64,000 nucleotides of DNA. Origin: Porticoccus sp. W117 (GTDB lineage Bacteria; Pseudomonadota; Gammaproteobacteria; Pseudomonadales; Porticoccaceae). The position numbers and the translations under genes are program-made. Shown piece after piece: positions 54,383 to 64,000 of this stretch. The notes under the pieces are model-generated. The model ran no database searches. It saw nothing but the letters and a program-made list of their open reading frames with translations, and was not told the origin of the DNA. How positions within the stretch are numbered: position 1 is the first letter of the stretch; each line of letters starts with the position of its first letter. The DNA lies in assembly GCF_030341905.1 (NCBI RefSeq), contig NZ_JATAAF010000007.1, positions 62,001 to 126,000 on the forward strand, in the 5' to 3' direction.

Positions 54383-56821
54383 ATGGGACAGGAAACTTAC
54401 GAATCAGTTGATACGCCAGCGGATAACAACGTACTTCCACTGTTGCCGCTTCGCGATGTGGTGGTGTATCCCCACATGGTTATCCCCCTGTTTGTGGGGC
54501 GTGAAAAGTCCATTGTTGCTCTTGAGCAGGCGATGGCATCTCAGAAACAAATTCTCCTTGTGGCCCAGAAAGAGGCCGCTGATGACGACCCCAGTGCCGA
54601 TGATATTTATCGGGTAGGCACTGTCTCCACTGTACTGCAATTGCTGAAACTGCCGGATGGCACCGTCAAGGTGTTGGTAGAAGGCGGCGAGCGGGTGGCC
54701 GTAGACGATGTTCAGGAACAAGATAACTACTTCCAGGCTCGGGTAACCCCCATGGATACCGGCGCCATGGATGAGCGCGAAGCGGACGTACTGATGCGTT
54801 CGGTGATTAATCAGTTTGAACAGTACGTCAACCAGAGTAAAAAAATTCCCTCGGAAGTGGTGACTACCCTGGCCGGCATCGAGGATGCTGGCCGCCTGGC
54901 TGATACCATTGCCGCCCACATGACCCTGGCGCTGGAGCAAAAGCAGGAAGTGCTGGAAATCGCTGACGAGAAAGCCCGCATAGAACACCTGATGGCGTTG
55001 ATGGAATCGGAAGTGGATCTGTTCCAGATCGAGCAGCGCATCCGTGGTCGGGTGAAGAAGCAGATGGAAAAGAGCCAGCGGGAGTACTACCTCAACGAGC
55101 AGATGAAGGCCATCCAGAAAGAACTGGGCGACATGGACGATGGCAGCAGCGAGCTGGAAGAGCTCGAAGAAAAAATCAAACAGGCGGGCATGCCGAAAGC
55201 GGCGCTGGAAAAAACCGAGGCGGAGCTGAACAAACTGAAGTTGATGTCGCCCATGTCTGCTGAAGCCTCAGTGCTGCGCGGCTACATCGATTGGATGATC
55301 AGTGTGCCCTGGAAAAAGCGCAGCAAGGTGCGCCACGATTTGGCCAGGGCAGAGCGTATTCTCAATGAAGACCACTATGGCCTGGAAGAAGTTAAAGAGC
55401 GTATTCTGGAATTCCTCGCGGTACAGAAACGCGTCAAAAAACTCAAAGGGCCAGTACTTTGCCTGGTGGGGCCGCCGGGGGTGGGCAAGACCTCTCTGGG
55501 TGAATCCATCGCCCGCGCCACCGGCCGCAAATTTGTGCGTATGGCTTTGGGTGGGGTGCGTGACGAAGCGGAAATTCGCGGCCACCGCCGTACCTATATT
55601 GGCTCTATGCCGGGCAAGATGATCCAGAAAATGTCCAAAGCGGAAGTAAAAAACCCGCTATTCCTGTTGGATGAAATCGACAAAATGGGTATGGATCACC
55701 GTGGTGATCCCGCTTCGGCGTTGCTGGAAGTGCTCGACCCGGCCCAGAATCACAACTTTAACGATCACTACCTGGAGGTGGACTACGATCTTTCCGAAGT
55801 GATGTTTATCTGTACCTCCAACTCCATGAATATCCCCGAGCCATTGTTGGATCGTATGGAAGTGATTCGCATACCCGGTTACACCGAGGATGAAAAAATC
55901 AACATCGCCAAGCGCTACCTGGAACCCAAGCAGCGCAAGGCCAATGGCCTCAAAGACAGCGAGCTGGATATTGGCGAAGAGGCCTTACAAGACATCGTGC
56001 GTTACTACACCCGCGAGGCCGGTGTTCGCGGCCTGGAACGGGAACTGGCGAAGGTGTGCCGCAAGGTGGTTACCGAGCATGTAAAAGCCAAGAAAGGTAA
56101 AGAGCTGTCCACCAATGTCGGCCCGGAACAGCTGGAAGAATTGTTGGGTGTGCGCAAGTTCGACTTTGGCCGCGCCGAAGAGGAAAGTCAGGTTGGTCAG
56201 GTCACTGGCCTGGCGTGGACCTCGGTGGGCGGAGAATTGCTGACCATTGAGTCATCTGCGGTTCCCGGAAAAGGCGGTGTAATAAAAACCGGTTCGCTGG
56301 GCGATGTGATGCAGGAATCCATCCAGGCGGCGCTTACCGTAGTGCGTAGTCGCGCCCAGGCGTTGGGCATCAAAAAGGACTTTCACCAGAAGAATGACCT
56401 GCACATTCACGTTCCGGAAGGGGCTACCCCGAAGGACGGTCCCAGTGCTGGTGTTGCCATGTGCACGGCTTTTGTGTCGGTGCTAACGGCGATTCCAGTG
56501 CGCGCTGATGTGGCCATGACCGGGGAAATTACCCTGCGCGGTCAAGTGCTTAGAATCGGTGGCCTTAAAGAGAAGCTGTTGGCAGCTCACCGGGGCGGCA
56601 TCAAGACCGTGATTATTCCCCATGACAATGAGCGGGATTTGAAAGAGATTCCAGACAATATCAAGGCGGATCTCGATATCCATCCGGTGAAGTGGGTAGA
56701 CCAGGTTTTGGAGATTGCCCTGCAGTCGGCACCTACGCCATTGAGTGATGAGGAATTTGCCGCCAGCGATCAGGTAACCAGTAAAAATAAGGGCTCTGAG
56801 GGACGTATTAGCACACATTAA
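54383..56821 (+). CDS. lon: ATP-dependent protease Lon
   Basis: Homohexameric AAA+ serine protease degrading misfolded and regulatory proteins, 812 residues. N-terminal substrate domain ([20 protein letters not shown]), coiled coil, Walker A GPPGVGKT, sensor and arginine finger region and protease domain with catalytic Ser in [11 protein letters not shown] and Lys in [15 protein letters not shown] 54383 has AGAGG well placed; a GTG at 54380 is directly adjacent. Next comes hupB, the usual partner. Confidence 0.97.
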   Translation: MGQETYESVDTPADNNVLPLLPLRDVVVYPHMVIPLFVGREKSIVALEQAMASQKQILLVAQKEAADDDPSADDIYRVGTVSTVLQLLKLPDGTVKVLVEGGERVAVDDVQEQDNYFQARVTPMDTGAMDEREADVLMRSVINQFEQYVNQSKKIPSEVVTTLAGIEDAGRLADTIAAHMTLALEQKQEVLEIADEKARIEHLMALMESEVDLFQIEQRIRGRVKKQMEKSQREYYLNEQMKAIQKELGDMDDGSSELEELEEKIKQAGMPKAALEKTEAELNKLKLMSPMSAEASVLRGYIDWMISVPWKKRSKVRHDLARAERILNEDHYGLEEVKERILEFLAVQKRVKKLKGPVLCLVGPPGVGKTSLGESIARATGRKFVRMALGGVRDEAEIRGHRRTYIGSMPGKMIQKMSKAEVKNPLFLLDEIDKMGMDHRGDPASALLEVLDPAQNHNFNDHYLEVDYDLSEVMFICTSNSMNIPEPLLDRMEVIRIPGYTEDEKINIAKRYLEPKQRKANGLKDSELDIGEEALQDIVRYYTREAGVRGLERELAKVCRKVVTEHVKAKKGKELSTNVGPEQLEELLGVRKFDFGRAEEESQVGQVTGLAWTSVGGELLTIESSAVPGKGGVIKTGSLGDVMQESIQAALTVVRSRAQALGIKKDFHQKNDLHIHVPEGATPKDGPSAGVAMCTAFVSVLTAIPVRADVAMTGEITLRGQVLRIGGLKEKLLAAHRGGIKTVIIPHDNERDLKEIPDNIKADLDIHPVKWVDQVLEIALQSAPTPLSDEEFAASDQVTSKNKGSEGRISTH

Positions 56822-56932
56822 ATGCAGCATGTGCTTGACCGACCTACCCACTATTGGTATAAATTTCCGCCTACTGCCGATGGCTGTAAACTCGTATACA
56901 GACCCTCCACAGGATTGTAGAAAATATAACCG

Positions 56933-56955
56933 GGCTCACTCGCTGGTGAGCCTTT
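56933..56955 (+). terminator. Hairpin terminator after lon
   Basis: GGCTCAC (56933-56939) and GTGAGCC (56946-56952) with a 6-nt loop and a short T-run, 112 bp past lon. The 56956-57039 stretch is AT-rich with TTCATAA-like repeats and presumably holds the hupB promoter. Confidence 0.7.
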
Positions 56956-57039
56956 AACCAAGAAGTATGAAGAAATAAAATTTTTCACAAAATTTCATAA
57001 CTTTCATAAAACGTTCCATAAAATATAGGGGTAACTCTT

Positions 57040-57312
57040 GTGAATAAAGCTGAACTGATTGAAGCCATCGCCGCCGAGGCAGACATTTCTAAAGCCTCCG
57101 CCAGCCGCGCGCTGGATGCTGCTACTGGCGCTGTAGCAGGTGCTTTGAAAAAAGGCGACCAGGTTTCCCTGGTAGGTTTTGGCACTTTCTCTGTTAAACA
57201 CCGTGCTGCCCGCACTGGCCGCAACCCGCAAACCGGCGCTGAAATCCAAATCGCCGCTGCCAATGTGCCCAGCTTCAAAGCCGGTAAGGCGCTGAAAGAC
57301 GCCGTTAACTAA
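57040..57312 (+). CDS. hupB: DNA-binding protein HU-beta
   Basis: Histone-like HU subunit, 90 residues, bending and compacting DNA. Conserved parts: [40 protein letters not shown] and [15 protein letters not shown] start at 57040 with AGGGG upstream; no ATG option fits. Located between lon and ppiD as in other gammaproteobacteria and followed by its own terminator. Confidence 0.97.
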   Translation: MNKAELIEAIAAEADISKASASRALDAATGAVAGALKKGDQVSLVGFGTFSVKHRAARTGRNPQTGAEIQIAAANVPSFKAGKALKDAVN

Positions 57313-57375
57313 AAGCAAATAGTACTAAAGGCAGTCACTCGGCTCAGACAACATTGCCGCCGCAACTGCTTTGAC

Positions 57376-57404
57376 AAGGTGTACCCATAGGGTGCACCTT
57401 TTTT
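57376..57404 (+). terminator. Rho-independent terminator after hupB
   Basis: AAGGTGTACCC (57376-57386) and GGGTGCACCTT (57390-57400), one wobble, loop ATA, then T run to 57404. Confidence 0.92.
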
Positions 57405-57478
57405 ACATTACAGAGCCTGGATTTTTCTGTAGACACCAGGGTCCGTAGCCACCAGGAAAAGAGTATTAAGAGCCCGCC

Positions 57479-59353
57479 ATGCTGCAAAATATGCGCGACA
57501 ACCTGAAAAGTTTTGGCCTGATTATTGTGGTCATTATTTCCATCCCCTTCGTGTTTACCGGTGCGGAGCAATTTTTCACCTCCGGCTCCAAAGAGCCCCA
57601 GGTGGCCGAAGTCAATGGCACGGCCATTACCAGTGGCGATGTGGCTCGTGAGCTGCAACGTCTGGGTATCAACCCTCAGCAGTTGGACACTATGGGTGAA
57701 GGAGTACGCCAGCTGTTCCAACAACAAGCGCTGAACTCTATTGTCACCCGTATTGGCATTCAGAATGCCGCTCAGGAAAGCGGCATGGTGGTATCGCGCA
57801 AAACCATTAACGACATTCTGCGTAACGAGCCTGCCTTCCAGCTGGATGGCAAGTTTGATTCCGATCAATATGTTTCCGTATTGCAGCGTGCCGGCTGGAC
57901 ACCGTCGTCTTTCGTGGAAGATCGTGAACGACAGTTGCTGACAGGGCAATTTGTAGAAGGCCTTGTAAACAGCGACTTTGTCAGCCCACTTGAGGTGGAA
58001 GAGGGCGCAGCGGTATCGGAACAAACCCGCGATTTTTACTACCTGACAGTGCCTGTGGCAGCGACTCTGGACAGCATTGAAATTGACCAGGACAGTCTGC
58101 AACAGCGCTATGAAGCATCCAAAGAACAGCTGCAAATACCTGAGCAGCTGGTGGTTGAATACATCGAGTTAAACCTCAGCGATCTGGCTGCCAAACAGTC
58201 TGCTCCAGAAGACGAAGTGCGCCAGCGCTTTGAAGAAGAAGTTGCACAGGCCGGCAATAGCGATGATCAACAGCGTCGACTTTCCCATATTCTGATCAAC
58301 CAGGGCAGTGATGAAGAACAGCAGCAATTGATTGCCGAGCTTAAAGGCAAGCTGGATGCCGGTGAGGCGTTTGAAGAATTGGCCAAGGCTCAATCTCAGG
58401 ATGCCGGTAGCGCCAATCTCGGTGGCGATTTGGGCTTTATTGACCCTGCTGTATTGCCCGCTGAACTGTCCGCTGCGGCGGCAGACCTGGAATTGAATCA
58501 GGTATCTGCACCGGTAAAAACCGATATGGGGTATCATCTGGTAACGGTCACCGATCTGCAACAGGTTGAGCTGCCTACTTTTGAAGCGCAGCAACAGCGC
58601 ATTGCCGATGACATCAAGCGAGAGCAGGCAGAAATTGAATTTGCCAATCTATTGAGTAAATTGAAAGACGGAGCCAGCGAGCTGTGGAAAGAAGACAGCC
58701 TGCAAAAAGTGGCCACCGAATTAGGCCTGGAAATGGAGCTTTCAGAGCCGTTTGCCCGCAGTGGTGGCAACGGTATCGCTGCTGAACCGGCAATAGCCTC
58801 TGCGGCCTTTGCTGACCCTGTCTATAAAGACGGCTTTAGCAGCGACGTACAAGAACTGGTTCCCGGCGAACGCGCTGTGGTCGTAAAACTCAAAGAGAAA
58901 ATATCCGCCCGCACCCAGGATTTGGAAGAAGTGAAAGATCAACTGCTGGCGGAGTTGAAACAGGAGCGTGCCAGTGAACAGGTTAAATCCCGTGGTGACG
59001 CCCTGAAGGCTCGTGTGATCGCTGGTGAAAGTATCGAAGACGTTGCCAAGGCCGAGCAACTGGAATGGCAGGTGGGCCTGAAGACACCGCGCTCCGGTGG
59101 CAATGTGGACGCTACCGCACGCAACCACGTCTTTACCATGGCAGCTCCCGGTGATGGTGACAGCAGAGTGGACAGTGTCACCAGTGGCAATGGCGATTAC
59201 ATTCTGGTGCAGTTGAATGCCATCCATTATGCGGACGTAAGCAAACTGCCCGCGACCCAGCGCCAGTCAGTGAGTAATTCTCTGGAGCAGGCTTCATCCA
59301 ATCGCGGTTTTGCCGCCTATCAGAAATGGATACTGGATCAGCTAAACGACTGA
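57479..59353 (+). CDS. ppiD: Periplasmic folding chaperone PpiD (parvulin-type)
   Basis: Inner-membrane-anchored periplasmic chaperone near the Sec translocon, 624 residues. N-terminal transmembrane anchor (FGLIIVVIISIPFVFTGAEQ), SurA_N-like region and a parvulin domain (RRLSHILINQGSDEEQQQL, LGGDLGFIDPAVLPAEL, VKTDMGYHLVTVTDL). Typical PpiD parvulin domains are catalytically weak; activity here is not predictable. ATG 57479. Ends at a bidirectional terminator shared with mltD. Confidence 0.95.
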   Translation: MLQNMRDNLKSFGLIIVVIISIPFVFTGAEQFFTSGSKEPQVAEVNGTAITSGDVARELQRLGINPQQLDTMGEGVRQLFQQQALNSIVTRIGIQNAAQESGMVVSRKTINDILRNEPAFQLDGKFDSDQYVSVLQRAGWTPSSFVEDRERQLLTGQFVEGLVNSDFVSPLEVEEGAAVSEQTRDFYYLTVPVAATLDSIEIDQDSLQQRYEASKEQLQIPEQLVVEYIELNLSDLAAKQSAPEDEVRQRFEEEVAQAGNSDDQQRRLSHILINQGSDEEQQQLIAELKGKLDAGEAFEELAKAQSQDAGSANLGGDLGFIDPAVLPAELSAAAADLELNQVSAPVKTDMGYHLVTVTDLQQVELPTFEAQQQRIADDIKREQAEIEFANLLSKLKDGASELWKEDSLQKVATELGLEMELSEPFARSGGNGIAAEPAIASAAFADPVYKDGFSSDVQELVPGERAVVVKLKEKISARTQDLEEVKDQLLAELKQERASEQVKSRGDALKARVIAGESIEDVAKAEQLEWQVGLKTPRSGGNVDATARNHVFTMAAPGDGDSRVDSVTSGNGDYILVQLNAIHYADVSKLPATQRQSVSNSLEQASSNRGFAAYQKWILDQLND

Positions 59354-59373
59354 TTCTGATTTGTTATCCGGCA

Positions 59374-59410
59374 ATAAAAAACCCGCTAAGCAGTTAGCGG
59401 GTTTTTTATT
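59374..59410. terminator. Bidirectional terminator between ppiD and mltD
   Basis: AAAAAACCCGCTAA and TTAGCGGGTTTTTT form a strong stem with GCAG loop, with A/T runs both sides, between convergent genes. Confidence 0.95.
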
Positions 59411-59422
59411 GGTTCGGTATTT

Positions 59423-60967
59423 TTAAATACCCCGAATATCCACAAACAATGTGAGCTTCTGTCCGGGCTGTAGGTATTTGCCGGGGTTCAGGTTGTTCCA
59501 GGAAAGAATATCTTTAACACGCACATTAAAGTGGCTGGCAATACGTGACAGGGAATCACCGCGTTTTACCCGATAGTTTAATTTGCGGTTGGTGGTGCGC
59601 ATTACCGGCTTATAGGTGCTGACTTGCAGCTGTTGACCCGGCTTTAAGTACTCGTTCGGGGCCAGGTTATTCCAGGCGCGCAGGTTTTTGACGGTGACCT
59701 TGTGGTTGCGGGCAATTTCCCACAGAGAGTCGCCAGAGGCTACGGTGTAGTAACTGTGGCGAGTCTGGATAGGGGTCACCCCAGCGCCGGGAATCCGCAA
59801 TACCTGGCCGATGCTGAGCAGGTCGGATTTCAGGTTGTTTTCCCGCTTCAGGTCAGCCACGGTCACTTTGTGCTTTTTGGCGATGCGCCCGAGAAAATCC
59901 CCGGATTTTACCCGGTATTCACGGCTGGCCAGCCACTGTTCCTTCGGCACACTGGCGATTGCCTCCTCAAAGCGCTCGACAGCGGCAACGGGCAACAGCA
60001 ACTTCTGTTTATTGCCTGGGGCCGTACTGAGACGGTTAAAGGCCGGGTTGAGGCGGTACAGTTCTTCGCTGTCAATGCCGGCCATCAAAGCGGCCTGTTC
60101 CAAATCCATCTGGGCATCAAAGCTGACTTCACCAAAGTAAGGCTGGTTGGCGATTTCAACCAATGTCAGCTTGTGCGCTTCAGGGTGGGCAATAATTCGC
60201 GACAGGGCCAGCAGCTGAGGCACGTAAGCGCGAGTTTCACGTGGCAGTTTCAGAGACCAGAAGTCGGTACCTTTACCGGCTCTGGCATTGCGTTTGATGG
60301 CCCGTTTTACTGTACCTTCACCACTGTTGTAAGCCGCCAGTGCCAGCAGCCAATCGCCGTCAAACAAACCGTTGAGGTACTCAAGGTACTCAAGGGCAGC
60401 GCGAGTGGATTCGGTGACGTCCCGGCGGCCATCCTGCCACCAGTCCCGCTGCAGGCCAAAGCGCTTGGCGGTGCCGGGAATAAACTGCCACAACCCGGCG
60501 GCGTGGCTGTGGGAGTAGGCGAAGGGGTCAAAGGCGCTTTCCACTGCAGGCAGCAGTGCCAGCTCCATGGGCATATCGCGGGCTTCTACCTCACCGACAA
60601 TGTGGTACAGGTAACGCTTCGAGCGTTTCAGCACGCGGTCAAAATACGAGGGGTGGGAGGCGTACCATTTTTCCTGCTTGTCGATACGCGGGTCATGGTG
60701 CTTTTCTACCATCGTCATACCAGCCCGCAAACGAGCCAGCAAATCAACTTCTGCCACTGGCACTTCGCTTGCCGCTTCTGCTTCCACGATAACGGGTTGT
60801 GGCTGGGTTAAGGTGGGTACCAGTTCAATAAGGGAAATGGCCTGGGGCAGGGTGGGTTCCACAGGCGTTTGCGCCTGTTTATTCGGGTTGAGCTGGCCGC
60901 AGCCGGTGCTGAGTGCCGCGGCGATAACTGTCACTGGAATAAGCAGTGCAATAGGCTTAATGCGCAT
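59423..60967 (-). CDS. mltD: Membrane-bound lytic murein transglycosylase D
   Basis: Lipoprotein (514 residues, lipobox LSTGC) that cleaves peptidoglycan glycan strands to anhydromuropeptides. The SLT domain (about 110-260) contains catalytic Glu in LPAVESAFDPFAYSHS, then AAGLWQFIPGTAKRFGLQ and LALAAYNSGEGTV. Three C-terminal LysM peptidoglycan-binding repeats follow (YRVKSGDFLGRIAKKH, YTVASGDSLWEIARNH, YRVKRGDSLSRIASHF). ATG 60967 gives the signal peptide MRIKPIALLIPVTVIAAALS; the frame runs to 61060 without support. Followed upstream by gloB. Confidence 0.95.
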   Translation of the reverse strand: MRIKPIALLIPVTVIAAALSTGCGQLNPNKQAQTPVEPTLPQAISLIELVPTLTQPQPVIVEAEAASEVPVAEVDLLARLRAGMTMVEKHHDPRIDKQEKWYASHPSYFDRVLKRSKRYLYHIVGEVEARDMPMELALLPAVESAFDPFAYSHSHAAGLWQFIPGTAKRFGLQRDWWQDGRRDVTESTRAALEYLEYLNGLFDGDWLLALAAYNSGEGTVKRAIKRNARAGKGTDFWSLKLPRETRAYVPQLLALSRIIAHPEAHKLTLVEIANQPYFGEVSFDAQMDLEQAALMAGIDSEELYRLNPAFNRLSTAPGNKQKLLLPVAAVERFEEAIASVPKEQWLASREYRVKSGDFLGRIAKKHKVTVADLKRENNLKSDLLSIGQVLRIPGAGVTPIQTRHSYYTVASGDSLWEIARNHKVTVKNLRAWNNLAPNEYLKPGQQLQVSTYKPVMRTTNRKLNYRVKRGDSLSRIASHFNVRVKDILSWNNLNPGKYLQPGQKLTLFVDIRGI

Positions 60968-61035
60968 TATGAGAAAAAATCCGTAAGTTTTTGTTTTTAT
61001 GGCTACTGTGCGGGCTGTTATAGCACATTGAGCCT

Positions 61036-61815
61036 TTAAGTCACGAATCCATCCTTCCATTTGCGAAGTAGCGCAAATGTTTCCACTTCCCCCCTTATTT
61101 CCGTATTGCTGTGCTCCCGAACCCGCTGCTGAAGGGCATTTACATTACAGCGCAAAAACGGGTTGGTAAGCTTTTCCAGACCAATGGTGGTCGGCAGAGT
61201 AGGCCGACCTTGTTGGCGCAGTTGCTGGCAGTCTTTCAGCCGCTTGTGCAACTGACTGTTTTCCGGTTCAGCGGCCAGGGCAAAAGCCAGATTGGCCAGA
61301 GTGTATTCATGGGTGCAATACACCTGAGTTTGTTCAGGCAATGCCAGCAATTTCTGAAGCGAACTGTACATTTGTTGCGGGCTGCCTTCAAACAGGCGAC
61401 CGCAACCGGCGGCAAACAGGGTATCGCCACAAAACAGTAGCGGCCTGGAATCATCGAGAAAGTAGGCGATATGGTCTAGCGTGTGCCCCGGTACTTCAAT
61501 CACTTGAAAACTGCCGCTGCCAAAGTTTACCTGGTCGCCGCTTGTAAGAGGCTGGCTGACTTGAGAGATTTTGGGGTTGTTTGGGCCATAAACCGGAACC
61601 GGGTAGTAGCTGAGCAGGGCGTCGATGCCGCCGGTGTGATCCCAGTGGTGATGGGTGATAAAAATCGCCGCCAGATTTAACTGCCGGGATTGCAGATACT
61701 GCAACACCGGTTGTGCGTCCCCAGGGTCTACCACCGCCACTGCATCGCTGTTTTCGGGCTTGACGGCCCAGATGTAGTTGTCGTCAAAGGCGGAAATGGG
61801 GTGAATATCAAACAT
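61036..61815 (-). CDS. gloB: Hydroxyacylglutathione hydrolase (glyoxalase II)
   Basis: Binuclear metallo-beta-lactamase-fold enzyme hydrolysing S-lactoylglutathione in methylglyoxal detoxification, 259 residues. Metal motif THHHWDHTGG, the later CGDTLFAAGCGRLFEG and YCTHEYTLANL are diagnostic. The C-terminal end NALQQRVREHSNTEIRGEVE matches GloB. ATG 61815. Divergent from yafS; between mltD and yafS as in E. coli. Confidence 0.95.
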   Translation of the reverse strand: MFDIHPISAFDDNYIWAVKPENSDAVAVVDPGDAQPVLQYLQSRQLNLAAIFITHHHWDHTGGIDALLSYYPVPVYGPNNPKISQVSQPLTSGDQVNFGSGSFQVIEVPGHTLDHIAYFLDDSRPLLFCGDTLFAAGCGRLFEGSPQQMYSSLQKLLALPEQTQVYCTHEYTLANLAFALAAEPENSQLHKRLKDCQQLRQQGRPTLPTTIGLEKLTNPFLRCNVNALQQRVREHSNTEIRGEVETFALLRKWKDGFVT

Positions 61816-61881
61816 AAGTTAACAGCTACTGGCAAAAATGGTAGTTTATCAGCCCGTTTCCGCTGAGTCATAGAGAGCTTC

Positions 61882-62679
61882 GTGCAAAGGCAGCTAGCGA
61901 AATATTTCCGCCCCTATCCGTTGGCTGAGGCCCAATCGTCGTTGCAACAATGGCTGGCCACTCCGTCTGGGCAGTACCTTTTGGGAAAGGAGCGGGAAAT
62001 ACTCAGCTGCCTGCCCGGTATGCACGGATACCATCTGATGGAGGTGGGTTTGTCCCCTGAAGGCAGCCTTCTGGAACAATTTGATAACCTGCATCGTTTT
62101 ACTTTGGGGCCGACGGCAAGCGAGGCTAACACGGGTGCTGTAGCAGAGTTGACAGCGTTACCACTGCCCAGCGATACCATTGAAACGGTGATTGCTCACC
62201 ACGTTCTGGAATTTTCCCCCAAACCGCACATGGTACTTAATGAAATCGCCAGGGTAGTAGCGCCCGGTGGCCATATTGTGCTGTTTGTGCTCAACCCATT
62301 CAGCGTGCAGGGGCTGCTGAAGTGGCCAGCGGCGCTGTTCAGAAAATCACCCCATTATCGCCATCACTCCCTGCGACTGGGTAGGGCGATCGACTGGTTG
62401 CGTCTGCTCAGTTTTAAACCGGTTGTGGTAAAGCGAGGTGGTTTTGGGCCGTTGCAGGAACAGAGTGACGATTCCTGGCTGCGCCGTTGGGGCTATGGGC
62501 TGGGGCTTCCCGGGGGCGCTTTTTATACCATCGTGGCCCGAAAACAAGTGGCCAAGGTCATTCCACCAAAAGCGGATTTGTTAAAAAACCTCAAAGTGCC
62601 GAACCTGGCTTGGCAACAGCACACTGTGCCAATGCCAGAGCATCGCACTGCAGTTGTAGAAAGTTATGAAGAAAGTTGA
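61882..62679 (+). CDS. yafS: YafS-like class I SAM methyltransferase
   Basis: Methyltransferase of unknown substrate, 265 residues. Motif-like region [20 protein letters not shown], then [20 protein letters not shown] matches the YafS family, and the gloB-yafS-rnhA-dnaQ order matches E. coli. Motif I is degenerate. GTG start at 61882; 14-bp overlap with rnhA (in a different frame) suggests coupling. Confidence 0.88.
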   Translation: MQRQLAKYFRPYPLAEAQSSLQQWLATPSGQYLLGKEREILSCLPGMHGYHLMEVGLSPEGSLLEQFDNLHRFTLGPTASEANTGAVAELTALPLPSDTIETVIAHHVLEFSPKPHMVLNEIARVVAPGGHIVLFVLNPFSVQGLLKWPAALFRKSPHYRHHSLRLGRAIDWLRLLSFKPVVVKRGGFGPLQEQSDDSWLRRWGYGLGLPGGAFYTIVARKQVAKVIPPKADLLKNLKVPNLAWQQHTVPMPEHRTAVVESYEES

Positions 62680-63097
62680 AGTGTTTACCGATGGTGCTTG
62701 TCGCGGCAACCCCGGCCCCGGTGGCTGGGGTGTATTGTTGCGCTATGGCGATGTGGAGAAAGAGCTTTACGGTGGCGAGCCGGATACCACCAACAACCGT
62801 ATGGAGCTGATGGCGGCCATTCGCGGCCTGGAGGCCCTGAGCCGTTCCTGCGATGTGGTGTTGACCACAGACTCCCAGTACGTGCGCCAGGGCATTACCA
62901 GCTGGTTGGAAGGCTGGAAACGCAAGGGCTGGAAAACCGCCAGTAAGCAGCCGGTAAAAAATCAGGATTTGTGGCAACTGCTTGATGATCAGGCGGGGCG
63001 ACACAACGTAGATTGGCGCTGGGTGAAAGGGCACAGTGGCCATCGGGAAAATGAAATAGCCGATCAACTGGCCAATCGCGGCATTGATGAGTTGTAG
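62666..63097 (+). CDS. rnhA: Ribonuclease HI
   Basis: Cleaves RNA in RNA-DNA hybrids. 143 residues with the DEDD active site: [36 protein letters not shown] and [21 protein letters not shown] 62666 with GAAAG upstream within the yafS end. In E. coli rnhA and dnaQ are divergent; here both are on plus, separated by a CATTGCGAG palindrome. Confidence 0.97.
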   Translation: MKKVEVFTDGACRGNPGPGGWGVLLRYGDVEKELYGGEPDTTNNRMELMAAIRGLEALSRSCDVVLTTDSQYVRQGITSWLEGWKRKGWKTASKQPVKNQDLWQLLDDQAGRHNVDWRWVKGHSGHRENEIADQLANRGIDEL

Positions 63098-63119
63098 TCA
63101 GTGGTTGTAATTAAGGCTC

Positions 63120-63205
63120 GTCATTGCGAGGGAGCGTAGCGACTGCGGCAATCTCCTGACATCGAAGTGGGCTGCTGGAGATCGCCGCGCTTCGCTCGCG
63201 ATGAC
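63120..63205. repeat. CATTGCGAG-type palindromic repeat, copy 4
   Basis: Left arm 63120-63155 (starting GTCATTGCGAGGGAGCGTAG) and right arm 63177-63205 (ending CTCGCGATGAC) with an imperfect pairing and about 20-nt loop, in the 135-bp rnhA-dnaQ gap. A dnaQ promoter, if present, must lie next to or within it. Confidence 0.88.
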
Positions 63206-63232
63206 TCTATTCTTACCAAAGGAATTTTTTAC

Positions 63233-63955
63233 ATGAGGCAAGTCGTACTGGATACCGAAACCACCGGTATCGAAATTTCCCAGGACCACCGCATTATTGA
63301 AATTGGCTGCGTGGAATTGGTGGACCGCAAACTCACTGGCAAGCATTACCACCAGTACATCAATCCCGAGCGAGAGGTGGATCAGGGGGCATTTGAAGTC
63401 CATGGTATTTCCAATGAATTTCTGGCGGACAAACCGCTGTATGCCCAAGTGGCTCAGGAGTTTCTGGAATTTATCGACGGTGCCGAGCTGATTATTCATA
63501 ACGCGCCCTTTGATGTGGGCTTTATGGACCACGAGTTCGGCAAACTGAGCGGCAAGTACAAGAAAACTCGCGATTACTGCACGGTGGTGGACACCCTGGT
63601 GATGGCGCGCCAGAAGCATCCGGGGCAAAAGAACAATCTGGATGCCCTATGTAAGCGCTACCACATCAACAACGCCCACCGGGAGCTGCACGGCGCACTG
63701 CTGGATGCGGAGATTCTGGCGGAAGTGTATCTGGCCATGACTGGTGGCCAGGTCACACTGGGCTTGGGGGGCAGGGGAGGCAGTGCTGCTCAATCGGAGC
63801 AACAACAAATACGGCGGCTGGACAGCAATCGCCCGGCGTTAAAGGTGATTGCTGCTTCAGATGCAGAACTTGAGGAACACCAACGCAAGCTGCAGGAAAT
63901 TCACAAAGCCAGTGGCGACAATTGCTTGTGGCTTGCACCTGACAGAGTGCAGTAA
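63233..63955 (+). CDS. dnaQ: DNA polymerase III epsilon subunit (proofreading exonuclease)
   Basis: 3'-5' proofreading exonuclease of the replicative polymerase, 240 residues. DEDDh motifs: VVLDTETTGIE (Exo I), NAPFDVGFMDHE (Exo II) and HGALLDAEILAEVY (Exo III with catalytic His in NNAHRELHGALL). C-terminal linker and alpha-binding tail follow. ATG 63233; the frame upstream to 63167 is repeat DNA. The last 45 bases of the window start with AAAAAAGCCCGGAC, probably the left arm of a terminator. Confidence 0.96.
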   Translation: MRQVVLDTETTGIEISQDHRIIEIGCVELVDRKLTGKHYHQYINPEREVDQGAFEVHGISNEFLADKPLYAQVAQEFLEFIDGAELIIHNAPFDVGFMDHEFGKLSGKYKKTRDYCTVVDTLVMARQKHPGQKNNLDALCKRYHINNAHRELHGALLDAEILAEVYLAMTGGQVTLGLGGRGGSAAQSEQQQIRRLDSNRPALKVIAASDAELEEHQRKLQEIHKASGDNCLWLAPDRVQ

Positions 63956-64000
63956 TAAATACAGAAAATTTACCCACAAAAAAGCCCGGACTGTTGGCAG

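Noticed and set aside
59702-60811. 369-residue open frame on plus, antisense to mltD
   Set aside because: mltD carries intact SLT and LysM domains on the other strand; this frame has no family features.

Overview
The window is a stretch of bacterial chromosome, most likely from a marine-type gammaproteobacterium near Cellvibrionales or other Pseudomonas-like lineages. This placement is an inference. It rests on gammaproteobacterial gene neighbourhoods: tRNA-Leu-tig-clpP-clpX-lon-hupB-ppiD, mltD-gloB-yafS-rnhA-dnaQ, ffs-dnaX-ybaB-recR, rnd-ycgL-ycgN, moxR-DUF58-TgpA and fadBA. Composition looks moderately GC-rich throughout, except an AT-richer patch at about 39.8-41.3 kb. No phage, insertion sequence, rRNA operon or CRISPR array was seen. 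Coding density is high, with about 60 genes, one tRNA and one 4.5S RNA.

Layout. 0-9 kb: the 3' part of htpG, ppk2, an RNase AM-like PHP gene, a GIY-YIG gene between palindromic repeats, arfB/recQ, kynA, a SYLF lipoprotein and rlmG. 9-20 kb: moxR-DUF58-transglutaminase, an MsrA homologue without its catalytic cysteine, a sulfurtransferase, pldA, and a di-heme peroxidase translationally coupled to a PAS-GGDEF-EAL protein. 20-28 kb: an oligopeptide ABC transporter operon and an S9 peptidase. 28-37 kb: ffs, dnaX (with an E. coli-like -1 frameshift signal), ybaB, recR, rnd, ycgL, ycgN, then a retropepsin-like protease / 7TM inactive transglutaminase / ATP-grasp ligase cluster. 37-41 kb: an NsrR nitrosative-stress locus with two operator-like sites, then an AT-rich unknown gene and a BrnT/BrnA toxin-antitoxin pair. 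41-50 kb: an ECF sigma operon, tex, a methyltransferase, fadBA and a small lipoprotein. 50-64 kb: tRNA-Leu, the proteostasis run tig to ppiD (lon has a sigma-32-like promoter), mltD, gloB, yafS, rnhA and dnaQ.

The most unusual signal is a dispersed family of about 70-110 bp nested inverted repeats, with seven intergenic copies (9126, 21828, 21955, 35894, 36023, 49735, 54180). Each has a locus-specific outer stem (up to 29 bp) enclosing two small hairpins and a conserved linker read as GAGCCTACAGGGATGTATT followed by ACGGCGTGTC. Inner stems change with pairing preserved. Outer-arm mismatches are almost all G-U wobbles on one strand, the strand carrying the linker. Two pairs of copies sit head-to-head inside operons. 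I do not recognise a named family for it. Two other palindromic families occur: CATTGCGAG-type repeats and GAGAYG heptad hairpins.
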